64,000 nucleotides of DNA from Ichthyophis bannanicus (Eukaryota; Chordata; Amphibia; Gymnophiona; Ichthyophiidae): contig CM066040.1 of NCBI GenBank assembly GCA_033557465.1, positions 327,874,297-327,938,296 of the forward strand, in the 5' to 3' direction. Each line of letters opens with the position of its first letter. Position 1 is the first letter of the stretch. The translations under genes and the position numbers were made by a program. The notes beneath the pieces are model-generated. The model made no database searches, was not told the DNA's origin, and saw only the letters and a program-made list of their open reading frames with translations. Positions 43,421 through 51,883 of this stretch are shown here, in pieces.

Positions 43421-44638
43421 GGATAGAAGTGAAAACAAAAGAAGAGATAAGAAATGGCAGATGGACCATAGACCATAGAAAAGAGCTAAGAGAAGACAGG
43501 AAAGCAGAAGCCTCAGATCGGGACCAGCATGATCAGAGAATAAAATGGTCAGACAACAAAGGTAGAAAAATAATTTTATTTCATTTTAGTGATTGGACTT
43601 TGTGTTATCTTTATATTTTATACTGCATGGAGGAACTGCATATTTATCTGATGTTGCACTGCTTGAAGAGTCTGGCTTCTTAAGGTTTCAGTTTAAATTT
43701 TGTTTACATATTTTTATTTTTACTTTAGATTGTAAGTCACTTATTCTGTACTTGGTGAGGGTCTGTGTTCTGAGTGTGTGACTGAGCCCAGGTGTTCTGT
43801 TAACATAGAGTTTGTACATAAAGATTTATACTGTACTATTGTAATTTGACTTGTTCAGCTTTTCAAATAGGTGTATGGATGTTCCAGGGTCCCCTGTAGT
43901 ATTTATAGTGATGCTTTTTTTGGATGGCCTCCTTATGTGAGTTTTGGAAGTTGGTGCTGGTATGGTATGGTATGGTAGATTTGCTCTATAGATACTCAGT
44001 GACTTTGTTGTAGGGTTTTGTATTAGTTCACAATATGCCTGGTACTGGAGAATGCTTGTTGTTGTTGTTGTTAGTGAGATGATCAGAATCAGATTTTTTT
44101 TGTTTTAAGATATTGAGTTCTGTGGGTGAATGTCCTGATTCTGCTCTGCAACCACTGTTGAAGGGGGTTCTGTGGATGCAAAATATATGTTGAAAAAGAA
44201 AAGGTAATAACCATAATGCAGTTTATAACAACCAAATAAAAATGAGTTATAATTTAGTTTTATGAACTATGCTGTGGTTCTCGCTCTCTTTTAGTTCCTT
44301 GGTGTGCAAACATTTTGCATTTCCTCCATATAAAGTAATCAGCTTTTTGGTTTGGTTCAGTCCCTGATTGTAGTTTTGAAAAAGCCCTGCCTACCTCTAC
44401 GGGGGGTGTGGGGGGGGGCGCGCCATCTCATCCTTCGCCTGTGTCTTTTGGGGAAACTGCTAAGTACTGTTGCGCCCTCTACTGGCCAGGCGGTAGCCTA
44501 GGAGCGGAACTTCTTTAAATGTCCCTTGCTTGTTACCTATGTTCCCAACAGGATGCCTGCTGGGAAATGTAGTCGTGTAGTTGTGAGGTTGAAATAAATT
44601 CAGCCGAGAGGATTTTCATAGGCACACAGGATTATTTA
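43421..44638. other. H1/H2 interior without a recognisable gene
   Basis: AT-rich, with TATGG microsatellite (43958-43978) and a GTT run (44060-44075). About 43550-43600 (AAAGGTAGAAAAATAATTTT) resembles 40855-40885 at the corresponding place of H3, so hAT elements here share this segment. 44455-44620 has a TTGCGCCCTCTACTGGCCAGG-type stretch of unknown origin. No gene seen. Confidence 0.5.
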
Positions 44639-44801
44639 TTTCTCCAGGACCAAGCAGGAAGTCAGTCCTCACATATGGGTGACGTCGGCGCCGACGGAGC
44701 CCTCGCGGAGCAATTTTCCCCAGCTTTCAAAGAAAGCCTTTGGGAATTGCAGCGCGCATGTGCGGTCGCCTTCCCGCCCAAGGGTGCCATCTTAGCCAGT
44801 C
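44639..44801. repeat. DIRS-a left inverted terminal repeat
   Basis: TTTCTCCAGGACCAAGCAGG to CATCTTAGCCAGTC, complementary to 50234-50395. It includes TATGGGTGACGTCGGCGCCG. The CRE-like TGACGTC (44686-44692) could be a promoter element; this is only a motif match. The boundary is set by the internal region. Confidence 0.88.
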
Positions 44802-45042
44802 TTCTTTTTTCCGCGGAGCCCTACAGACGTACCCGTCGTGTCCCCGCGAAAAAGTTGATTTTATTCGTAATATTCTCTTTTTTTTCCTTCGGTTCGACGC
44901 CGGTCTTCTTCCCGCCCGGACTCACGACGCCGGTCACGAGTCCTCTTCTTCTTTTTCGGTTTTTCTGATTTAGTCAGTTTCGTTTTCGGTTTTTTCACTG
45001 GCAGCCCGGTCTTTTGACCTCGCAGAGGCCCTTTTTCCCCCG

Positions 45043-46965
45043 ATGGCTGCCAGTGGTTTCAAGCGGTGTGGTCAGTGTGACCGAAATATGTCACTAACTG
45101 ACACACACGATAATTGCCTCCGCTGCCTGGGCCCGGATCATGAAGAAATGATCTGTGGGGCCTGTGGCAAAATGTCCTCCAAAGCGTTGAGAAGTCGGCG
45201 GCATCAGCGGGATAGGATCTTCGCTGACCCCAGCTGTACCCGGACCTCGTCGGAGGCCTCGGCGTCCAGAGGTTCCAGCTCTGACCGTCGCCGGAGTTCC
45301 TCCGACAGGGGTTCTCCCTCCGGGGACCATCGACGGAAGGTGAAACCCGCGAAGGCGGCATCGGTGGACGCTCCTGGCTCCGCGAGGGCCAGGTCGCATA
45401 GCCCCGATAGCCGTCCCGGGTCCTTGGAGAAGGAGCACCTCTCGAAGCGACCTCGCATGGAGTCGGAGCTGCCTGCTCGGGTAAGTCCTGTGGTCCTCCT
45501 GGACTCGCCTCCGAGACCGCTGACGTCGGGCCCGACGCCGTCGGGGCCCGAGTCGGGGGCTGCTGGGTCACCTGAGGTCGGACTCAGGTTGACGGCCTTG
45601 GAGAGCAGACTGTCTGCCTTCATGGACCAGCAGCGGGCACTGCTCGCTAGCCTCGCTGGCGCCGCTGCCCCGACCGCCGGGACGTCGACATCTAAGTCGA
45701 CCCCGGAGACCGAGCCGATCCTCGAGTCCATGCGAACTCGAGTCGATCCTCGGTCGAGGTCACCCTCGGCCTCCCGTTCGGGACCGAGGTCGTTGACGCC
45801 GACTCCCTCGGCGTCGGGGCGGCTGGCGCCGCAGCCTGCCCGGGCCGACCCCACCGATTCCTCCTCGGAGTCGGTCTGGGAGTCTGAAGAGGAAGAGCCG
45901 CCTGATTCTTTTCGGACTCGGTGTGTCCCCTCGGACTCGCCTGAGTCCGAACCTCGGAAGCAGTCCCCTCCGGAGGATGCCCGGTTCTCGGACTTCGTCA
46001 GGGATATGGCCAAGGCTTTGGCCTTCCCTGCGGATCCCGAGGAGGAGCCTCGAGCCGAAGAGCTCGACGCCCTCCAGTATGACTCTCCCGCCAGGGAACA
46101 CTTTACTGTACCGGTTCCTCCCATGCTGGAACGACTACTCTTCCACATGTGGGAGAGTCCGGCCTCCTCGCCGGTCCTGAGCAAGCGGGTCGATTCTATC
46201 TATCGAGTCCGCAAGAGCCCTGGTTTCCAAAAAGCACAGCTACCACACCATTCCATGGTAGTGGAATCAGCCATGCATCGTCTTAAGAGCCAGAAGATGC
46301 ACTCCTCGGTGCCTCCTGGCAGGGAGGCCCGTAACCTGGATGGCCTTGGTAAGAAGTGTTTCCAGGGCTCTATGCTTGCGTGTCGTGTCCAGACCTACCA
46401 GCTATACATGGGCATGTATCTCCGAGACCTGGCTAAAGAGCTAGCCGGATTCTCCGCTGGATTGTCCGAGGAACCTTTGCGGAGGTTCCTAGCCTTGTCC
46501 ACTGGCATTCGGGAATGCTCAAAATTCATATCCCGAGCAGCCTATTATGGCTTTGAAGCATCGGCTCGAGTGGCCGCAGCCGGCATCGGTGCCCGCCGAC
46601 AGGCTTGGCTTCAGTCGTCTGACCTCGAGCCCTGGGTGCAGGACAAGTTGGTCGATGTCCCCTGCCGAGGTGAAAACCTCTTTGGCAAACCTATGGACGA
46701 GAAGGCTGCACAACTAGAGACAGAGATTCTCACCAGGACTAGGCTTTCTAGGAAGACCTCCGCCCCTTCCCAGAAAAAGAAGGGCTCGGGAAAGAAGTCC
46801 TTTTACCCGAGAAAGGCGGCTGCCTATAAACACTACCCCCAATATCAGGCCCCCGCAGCTCCCCAACAGGGCCAGCAGGCCAAGGGACGGGGTAACGGGT
46901 CCCGTAGGCAGCAAGCCCCCAAGCCTGCACCACCAGCCCCTGCTCAGCAGGGTGGGGGCTTTTGA
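45043..46965 (+). CDS. DIRS-a gag-like protein (ORF1)
   Basis: 640 aa. It starts with a zinc-ribbon-like region: C9/C12, C25/C28, C38/C41. A Ser/Pro/Arg-rich, low-complexity middle follows (50-330), then a conserved helical capsid-like region (about 355-560) with MLERLLFHMWESP, DSIYRVRKSPGFQ and a Lys/Gln/Pro-rich C-terminus. Such proteins are thought to assemble particles around DIRS RNA. The ATG at 45043 follows about 240 bp after the terminal repeat. The last codons UUU UGA C coincide with the start of the RT frame (see the RT entry). Confidence 0.85.
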   Translation: MAASGFKRCGQCDRNMSLTDTHDNCLRCLGPDHEEMICGACGKMSSKALRSRRHQRDRIFADPSCTRTSSEASASRGSSSDRRRSSSDRGSPSGDHRRKVKPAKAASVDAPGSARARSHSPDSRPGSLEKEHLSKRPRMESELPARVSPVVLLDSPPRPLTSGPTPSGPESGAAGSPEVGLRLTALESRLSAFMDQQRALLASLAGAAAPTAGTSTSKSTPETEPILESMRTRVDPRSRSPSASRSGPRSLTPTPSASGRLAPQPARADPTDSSSESVWESEEEEPPDSFRTRCVPSDSPESEPRKQSPPEDARFSDFVRDMAKALAFPADPEEEPRAEELDALQYDSPAREHFTVPVPPMLERLLFHMWESPASSPVLSKRVDSIYRVRKSPGFQKAQLPHHSMVVESAMHRLKSQKMHSSVPPGREARNLDGLGKKCFQGSMLACRVQTYQLYMGMYLRDLAKELAGFSAGLSEEPLRRFLALSTGIRECSKFISRAAYYGFEASARVAAAGIGARRQAWLQSSDLEPWVQDKLVDVPCRGENLFGKPMDEKAAQLETEILTRTRLSRKTSAPSQKKKGSGKKSFYPRKAAAYKHYPQYQAPAAPQQGQQAKGRGNGSRRQQAPKPAPPAPAQQGGGF

Positions 46966-48877
46966 CTCCTTCAGCATAGCCTCTCCCCCTCCGCTAGCCC
47001 CTCCCAGCACCGGAGGCCGGCTGGTTCACTTCGCCCACAGGTGGTCCAACATCACTTCAGATGCCTGGGTGCTTCAAGTCGTAAGAGAAGGCTATCTTCT
47101 CCACTTCCACCAGGTCCCTCCCTCCTATTTCCCGGGAGAACCTCCACGACTCCCTCTGCACAGGGACTTACTCCTTCAGGAGTTAGCAGGTCTTCTACAG
47201 GAACAGGCGGTGGAACCGGTGCCCCACCACCTGAGAGGTCAAGGCTTTTATTCCAGGTATTTTCTAGTACCAAAAAGAACAGGAGGCCTCAGACCCATCC
47301 TGGACTTGCGCAACCTCAACAGGTTCCTCGTGCGGGAAAAGTTCAAAATGCTTACCCTTGGAATCCTTCTGCCCTACCTCCAGCAGGGAGATTGGCTATG
47401 CTCCTTGGATCTAAAGGATGCCTACACGCACATCCTCATCCACCCAAGCCACCGCCAATACCTAAGGTTTGTGGTGGCAGGAAATCATTACCAGTACAGG
47501 GTACTGCCCTTTGGCCTGTCCTCCGCACCGCGAGTCTTCACAAAATGTCTCGCGGTGGTGGCGGTCCATCTCCGGCTTCACGGCCTCTATGTCTTTCCGT
47601 ACCTCGACGACTGGCTCATCAGAGCAGCGTCCGCTCCGGAGGTCACCAACGCCACACACCGCACGGTGACTCTTCTGCAGTACTTGGGCTTTGTCATAAA
47701 CTTCGCAAAGTCCACTTTGCTCCCCTCACAGGATCTCGAGTTCATCGGCGCAAGACTGCACACTCCTCAGGCGCGAGCTTTCCTGCCTCTCGACAGGGCT
47801 CAACGGCTCATGGACCTAGCCGACCGTTTTCGCAGCCAGTCCCTGGTCTCCGCCAGGCGCTTCCTGAGACTGCTCGGCCATATGGCTTCCACCGTCCATG
47901 TGACCCCCAATGCCCGCCTGAATATGCGGCCTGCTCAATGGTGTCTTCGCAAGCAGTGGCAACAAGCCACAGGTGGCCTAGCAGACCTAGTGCGCGTCTC
48001 CGAGCCGCTGGCCTCGTCTCTCCAGTGGTGGCTTCATCGGCCGAACCTGGTACTCGGCATGCCTTTTCAGTCACCTCAGCCGGCCCAGGTGCTGACGACA
48101 GATGCGTCCCTCCTGGGTTGGGGAGCACATTGCCAAGGGGCACGTACTCAGGGCCTCTGGACCACGTGGGAGTCTGCTCAGCAGATCAACTTCCTGGAGC
48201 TCAGAGCGATCCGCCTGGCTCTCAAGGCTTTCTCCCACCTGACCTCTCACCAGTCCGTCCTTGTCCAGACGGACAATCAAGTTGCTATGTTCTACGTGAA
48301 CAAACAGGGGGGCACGGGCTCCTTCCTTCTCTGTCGGGAAGCACAGAAGCTCTGCTCTTGGGCCGTCAGTCACGGCGTTCTCCTCAAGGCAGTTTATCTC
48401 CCAGGCCAAGAAAATTGCCTGGCGGACAAACTCAGCAGGATCCTCCAGCCGCACGAGTGGCGCCTAGATCCCTTGGTAGTTCAGAAGCTCTTTCTAAAGT
48501 GGAGCCTCCCCGCGATGGATCTCTTTGCCAGTCCTCACAACCGGCAACTTCCTCGCTTCTGCTCTCGTCAGCCACATCCCCTTCGAGTTGCAGCAGACGC
48601 TTTTCTACTCTCATGGTCGGAGAGCCTTCTGTATGCTTTTCCTCCCATCCCACTAGTCTCTCGAACTCTTTTCAAGGTTCTCCGAGACAAGGCTACCATG
48701 ATCCTGGTGGCCCCTCGCTGGCCCAGACAGCCGTGGTTTCCACTCCTGCTGCAATTAGCGGTAGAGGATCCATTCCCTCTGGGGTTTCAACCGGATCTCC
48801 TCACTCAGGATCAGGGGTCTCTGCTACACCCCAACCTCAGATCTCTCAATCTAATGGCCTGGCTGCTGAGAGGGTAG
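46952..48877 (+). CDS. DIRS-a reverse transcriptase, RNase H and methyltransferase-like protein (ORF2)
   Basis: 641 codons in the +1 frame relative to gag, overlapping its last 14 bases. RT: RYFLVPKRTGGLRPILDLR, LDLKDAYTHI (D153), LPFGLSSAPRVF, YLDDWL (D219, D220). RNase H: D384 (TTDASLLGWG), E416, D441 (QTDNQVAM) and D492. About 505-625 is the DIRS-specific domain related to DNA adenine methylases (MDLFASPHN, LLYAFPP, ILVAPRWP). The upstream part has no ATG before the RT core (the first is near residue 133), so it is probably made by frameshift from gag. All catalytic residues are present. Confidence 0.88.
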   Translation: MGAFDSFSIASPPPLAPPSTGGRLVHFAHRWSNITSDAWVLQVVREGYLLHFHQVPPSYFPGEPPRLPLHRDLLLQELAGLLQEQAVEPVPHHLRGQGFYSRYFLVPKRTGGLRPILDLRNLNRFLVREKFKMLTLGILLPYLQQGDWLCSLDLKDAYTHILIHPSHRQYLRFVVAGNHYQYRVLPFGLSSAPRVFTKCLAVVAVHLRLHGLYVFPYLDDWLIRAASAPEVTNATHRTVTLLQYLGFVINFAKSTLLPSQDLEFIGARLHTPQARAFLPLDRAQRLMDLADRFRSQSLVSARRFLRLLGHMASTVHVTPNARLNMRPAQWCLRKQWQQATGGLADLVRVSEPLASSLQWWLHRPNLVLGMPFQSPQPAQVLTTDASLLGWGAHCQGARTQGLWTTWESAQQINFLELRAIRLALKAFSHLTSHQSVLVQTDNQVAMFYVNKQGGTGSFLLCREAQKLCSWAVSHGVLLKAVYLPGQENCLADKLSRILQPHEWRLDPLVVQKLFLKWSLPAMDLFASPHNRQLPRFCSRQPHPLRVAADAFLLSWSESLLYAFPPIPLVSRTLFKVLRDKATMILVAPRWPRQPWFPLLLQLAVEDPFPLGFQPDLLTQDQGSLLHPNLRSLNLMAWLLRG

Positions 48878-49914
48878 TCCTTGCTCCCCTTCTCCTGCCG
48901 GCAGAGGTGGAAGAGGTCGTCCTAGCTTCTCGGCGACCTTCTACCCGCAAATGCTACGCCCTTAAATGGCGTCGCTTTTCCGTTTGGTGTACCCAGCAGT
49001 CTCAGGATCCCTTCTCCTGCTCGGTGTCGGTGATCTTGCAGAACTTGCTCTACCTCTCTAATCTGGGACTTAAGTCCAACTCCGTCAAAGTTCACCTCAG
49101 TGCTCTTTCAGCACATCATGTACCGGTGGACGGCAGACCTCTTTCCAGCGACCCTCTCGTAGCGAGGTTTCTCCGAGGTCTCCTTCTACTTAAACCTCCT
49201 CTGCGCCCGCCAGCGCCTGACTGGGATCTGAATGTGGTTTTACAGCGGATCACCTGTCCGCCTTTTGAACCTATGGCTACCTGTTCTCTCCGTTTTCTTT
49301 CTTGGAAAACATTGTTCTTGATAGCCCTCACTTCCGCTAGACGCGTAAGTGAATTGCAGGCCCTCGTGTCTGATCCCCCTTACACTCGGTTCTACAAAAA
49401 TAGGGTAGTCCTACGGACTCACCCAAAATTTCTTCCAAAAGTGGTCTCCCCTTTTCACATCAATCAGGAGGTGGTACTTCCGACCTTCTTTCCCAGACCA
49501 CACTCCAGCCGAGCTGAAATGGTCCTCCATACCCTGGACTGTAGAAGGGCATTGAACTTCTACCTTGACCGTACGCGGGAGCACCGTAAAGCTGCTCAGC
49601 TTTTTGTGTCTTTTGATCCCAATAAATTGGGGCTCCCGGTCTCCAAGCGTACTCTGTCCATCTGGGTTGCGGACTGTATCACTTGGGCTTATGGGGCAGC
49701 CGGGCTCTCCTTGGATGGTCGAGTCACGGCTCATTGTGTTCGGGCAAAGGCTACGTCAGTGGCTTACCTCCGCTCTGTTCCGCTGGCAGACATCTGCCGG
49801 GCCGCTACTTGGTCTTCGAGCCAGACTTTTGCGGTCCATTACTGTCTCGAGAGGGAGTCCCGCAGGGACAGTGCTTTCGGACAGGCAGTCCTCCGTAATC
49901 TCTTTGAGGTTTGA
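48613..49914 (+). CDS. DIRS-a tyrosine recombinase (ORF3)
   Basis: The integrase that inserts the circular cDNA. The frame is open from 47041, but the recombinase domain begins near 48880, after the RT stop. The ATG at 48613 is a plausible start (433 aa). A core-binding region follows (STRKCYALKWRRFSVWC, LKSNSVKVHLSALSAHH), then the catalytic domain: Arg in SARRVSEL (about 49334), H-x-x-R in HCVRAK (H codon at 49732) and Tyr in HYCLE (49840-49842), after DICRAATWSS. All catalytic residues are intact. It overlaps ORF2 by at least 265 bases, a trait known from DIRS-1. Confidence 0.88.
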   Translation: MVGEPSVCFSSHPTSLSNSFQGSPRQGYHDPGGPSLAQTAVVSTPAAISGRGSIPSGVSTGSPHSGSGVSATPQPQISQSNGLAAERVVLAPLLLPAEVEEVVLASRRPSTRKCYALKWRRFSVWCTQQSQDPFSCSVSVILQNLLYLSNLGLKSNSVKVHLSALSAHHVPVDGRPLSSDPLVARFLRGLLLLKPPLRPPAPDWDLNVVLQRITCPPFEPMATCSLRFLSWKTLFLIALTSARRVSELQALVSDPPYTRFYKNRVVLRTHPKFLPKVVSPFHINQEVVLPTFFPRPHSSRAEMVLHTLDCRRALNFYLDRTREHRKAAQLFVSFDPNKLGLPVSKRTLSIWVADCITWAYGAAGLSLDGRVTAHCVRAKATSVAYLRSVPLADICRAATWSSSQTFAVHYCLERESRRDSAFGQAVLRNLFEV

Positions 49915-50049
49915 GCAACTCCTACCCTCCATCCTGGATGTGGGCTACCGGTGGTAATAATTCAGCGAAGATTCCTTCCTTCTGTGCTGCTGAGCTAGAG
50001 GGAGCTCTTTTTTGTGCTTAGGGTCTCCAGTAGCCTTAAGCTTGGGAGT

Positions 50050-50148
50050 CCCATATGTGAGGACTGACTTCCTGCTTGGTCCTGGAGAAAGCGTAGTTAC
50101 TCACCTGTAACAGGTGTTCTCCAGGAGCAGCAGGAATCAGTCCTCACA
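50050..50148. repeat. DIRS-a internal complementary region
   Basis: CCCATATGTGAGGACTGACT ... CCTGGAGAAA is complementary to the left end (44639-44680). GCGTAGTTACTCACCTGTAA ... CAGTCCTCACA is complementary to the right end (50363-50419). They meet at GAAAGCG, giving the sequence of the joined circle. TTT is shared by both ends. Confidence 0.9.
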
Positions 50149-50233
50149 ACCCTCCCTCCTCCCCTTGGAGTTGCAATCATCTGCTTAAGTTTTTTTGCAA
50201 ATTTTTATGCTGTCTTTTTTAGCTATGTCATCT

Positions 50234-50421
50234 GACTGGCTAAGATGGCACCCTTGGGCGGGAAGGCGACCGCGCATGCGCGCTGCAATTCCCAAAGGCT
50301 TTCTTTGAAAGCTGGGGAAAATTGCTCCGCGAGGGGTCCGTCGGCGCCGACGTCACCCATATGTGAGGACTGATTCCTGCTGCTCCTGGAGAACACCTGT
50401 TACAGGTGAGTAACTACGCTT
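50234..50421. repeat. DIRS-a right inverted terminal repeat
   Basis: GACTGGCTAAGATGGCACCC onward is complementary to the left repeat. It is extended by CACCTGTTACAGGTGAGTAA (50395-50414), which contains CAG|GTGAGT, and ends at CTACGCTTT. Confidence 0.88.
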
Positions 50422-50852
50422 TATTCTTCAGCCAAATGAACTTTCTTTCTTGCAGTTCAAAAATATCAAAACATAACGGTGAAACAAAACCAAAAGAATA
50501 AAATGCTTCTGAGGTCAGCTTGTTACAGTGCCAAACAACAGTATTTCTCCATGTGAAACAGACAGTAATCTTCCTGTGCCAAACAACAGCTTTCAGCTTG
50601 GGTTTAAAACAAAAGCTTTACATTCTTCAAGCTATGCATAACATTGGCATCTTTACTGCAAACTTTTTCTCTCACACAGACTGCTCTTTCTTAGTGGCTG
50701 TGTTACAGACTCTGGCTTTACTTCCAAACAGTCCTTTTTCAACTCCGTTCCATGCCTCGGAGATCAGCAACTCATTTGCATATTTTTCTCAGCACTGCCC
50801 CACTGCTGACTAAGTTTCCAGGTTTCCTATCTTCTAAAAACCTTATAGCTTT
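50422..50852. other. H1 interior between DIRS-a and the charged frame
   Basis: AT-rich sequence with no recognisable gene; it holds repeated CCAAACAACA words (50529-50590). Confidence 0.5.
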
Positions 50853-51740
50853 TCAGTTTTGAGCACAAACTAGAGAGCAATCCATTTCATTATCTGAGGG
50901 CAATTCCTCTAGCACAGATTCTTCCAGGTCCATGCTTTCTACCTCAGAGTCTGTTTGTAAATGGTTTAACTCTGTCTCAGAAATGGCAGGCTTTAGTTTC
51001 TCTAAAGCTTTTAACACTTTCTTTAATATAGATTCCTCTCTCTGCTGAGGGCTACTAGAGGAATTAGGGAGTTTCTTATTTCTCAGAACGCTCTGGGAGG
51101 ATTTCAAGGTGCTCACCTTACTCTGTGGAATTAAGCTCTCTTCAGACTTTACTGCCGAAGGCTCTGTTTCCATCTGCTCTCCTGGAGACAGCTCTCTGCC
51201 ATTTTCATAGCTTGGCTTCTCCCCCTGGTAAGCTCTCCCTCTCAAAGGATTTCTCCTGTATCTCTTACAGGTCTCAAGGGTGACTTCTATACCTCTGGAA
51301 GGCATAGCCTCTCTCACAGTTCCTGCTTTCCTGGCAGCCTCTGTTTCTCTGGCATACTCTGCCTTTCTCCAAGAAGTCTCTGCAGACGTCTCTGCTGGAG
51401 TTCCTTTGGTTCTCCGTGTTCCCTCTGAACACTCTCCTTGGGTTTCTCCTGTCCTTGTTCTCCTTCTCGTTCCTATACCGGTTCTGCTCTCTTCCTCTCC
51501 CCTTGCTTCCTCAAACTTATATCTGTGATTTTCCCTTCCGTTTCCCAGCTCCACCCCCAGCTGTTCCTCGTGAGCAGGGCTGGTTACCATGGAGCTAGGG
51601 TGTGGCTCTCTATCACAAACTTTCTGCAGTGAGTTTTTTTCTGAAGCAGGAGTTTTAACCCCTAAACTCCTGGAGCTAATTCCTTTTTCAGAGGAAAATA
51701 CCTGGTTTTTCCCTCTTTGCCTCTGCTCTCCCACGGCTTC
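50853..51740 (-). CDS. Uncharacterised charged protein fragment in H1
   Basis: Open for about 296 codons on the - strand, upstream of a CR1 tail (51746-51845) that adds an accidental start. Rich in Glu, Arg, Lys and Ser: ARGEEESRTGIGTRRRTRTG, AETSAETSWRKAEYARETEA, ILKKVLKALEKLKPAISETE, and an acidic end MDLEESVLEELPSDNEMD. No membrane segment or catalytic motif. It could be a disordered, gag-like or accessory part of an unrecognised element; I assign no function. Chance openness of this length in such composition is low. A vaguely similar stretch lies at 2640-3063 on the + strand. Confidence 0.4.
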   Translation of the reverse strand, partial: EAVGEQRQRGKNQVFSSEKGISSRSLGVKTPASEKNSLQKVCDREPHPSSMVTSPAHEEQLGVELGNGRENHRYKFEEARGEEESRTGIGTRRRTRTGETQGECSEGTRRTKGTPAETSAETSWRKAEYARETEAARKAGTVREAMPSRGIEVTLETCKRYRRNPLRGRAYQGEKPSYENGRELSPGEQMETEPSAVKSEESLIPQSKVSTLKSSQSVLRNKKLPNSSSSPQQREESILKKVLKALEKLKPAISETELNHLQTDSEVESMDLEESVLEELPSDNEMDCSLVCAQN

Positions 51741-51745
51741 GCCAC

Positions 51746-51845
51746 CACAGTACGTATGACCTAGATTGGCCACTGTTGGAAACAGGATACTGGGCTTGAT
51801 GGACCTTGGTCTGACCCAGTATGGCATATCTTATGTTCTTATGTT
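51746..51845 (+). mobile_element. CR1 LINE 3' end, next to the H1 terminus
   Basis: TTGGCCACTGTTGGAAACAG, GGACCTTGGTCTGACCCAG and terminal TTATGTTCTTATGTTC, as in the copies at 53249 and 54690. It lies about 20 bp inside the H1 right end. Confidence 0.8.
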
Positions 51846-51883
51846 CAGGCAGCAGATTGCCTTGAGCCACCCCTGGGCCCTTG

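Larger units (their letters stand above)
44639..50421 (+). mobile_element. DIRS-a: full-length DIRS retrotransposon
   Basis: A 5.8-kb element with inverted terminal repeats (44639-44801 and 50234-50421), gag (45043-46965), RT/RNase H/methyltransferase (46952-48877), tyrosine recombinase (to 49914) and an internal complementary region (50050-50148). The internal region equals the complement of the left end joined directly to that of the right end, through GAAAGCG. No target duplication, as expected. All three frames are open, so it may be intact or very recently active. It sits inside hAT H1. Confidence 0.92.
38921..51875. mobile_element. hAT H1: 13-kb unit (non-autonomous hAT plus nested insertions)
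   Basis: Left end CAGGGGCGGCTC (38921) and right end GAGCCACCCCTG (51864-51875) are inverted repeats with one mismatch, and the 8-bp flanks are identical. The L2-C reverse transcriptase resumes on both sides, confirming the boundaries. The interior has no transposase that I can see. It contains a long palindrome near the left end, purine-rich minisatellites, and later arrivals H3, probably H2, CR1 pieces and DIRS-a. Without these, H1 is a few kb. Confidence 0.82.

Noticed and set aside
45204..46184. 326-codon frame antisense to the DIRS-a gag
   Set aside because: Ser/Gly/Arg-rich mirror of a GC-rich, Ser-rich gag; no motif and no start context.
47041..48612. The first 524 codons of the open recombinase frame as a separate protein
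   Set aside because: They overlap the RT gene and show no recognisable domain; kept only as an observation on frame overlap.
41670..51875. H2 left end paired with the right end at 51875
   Set aside because: The octamer after 51875 is GGCCCTTG, which matches the flank of H1 (38913) and not that of H2 (GTAGACAT).
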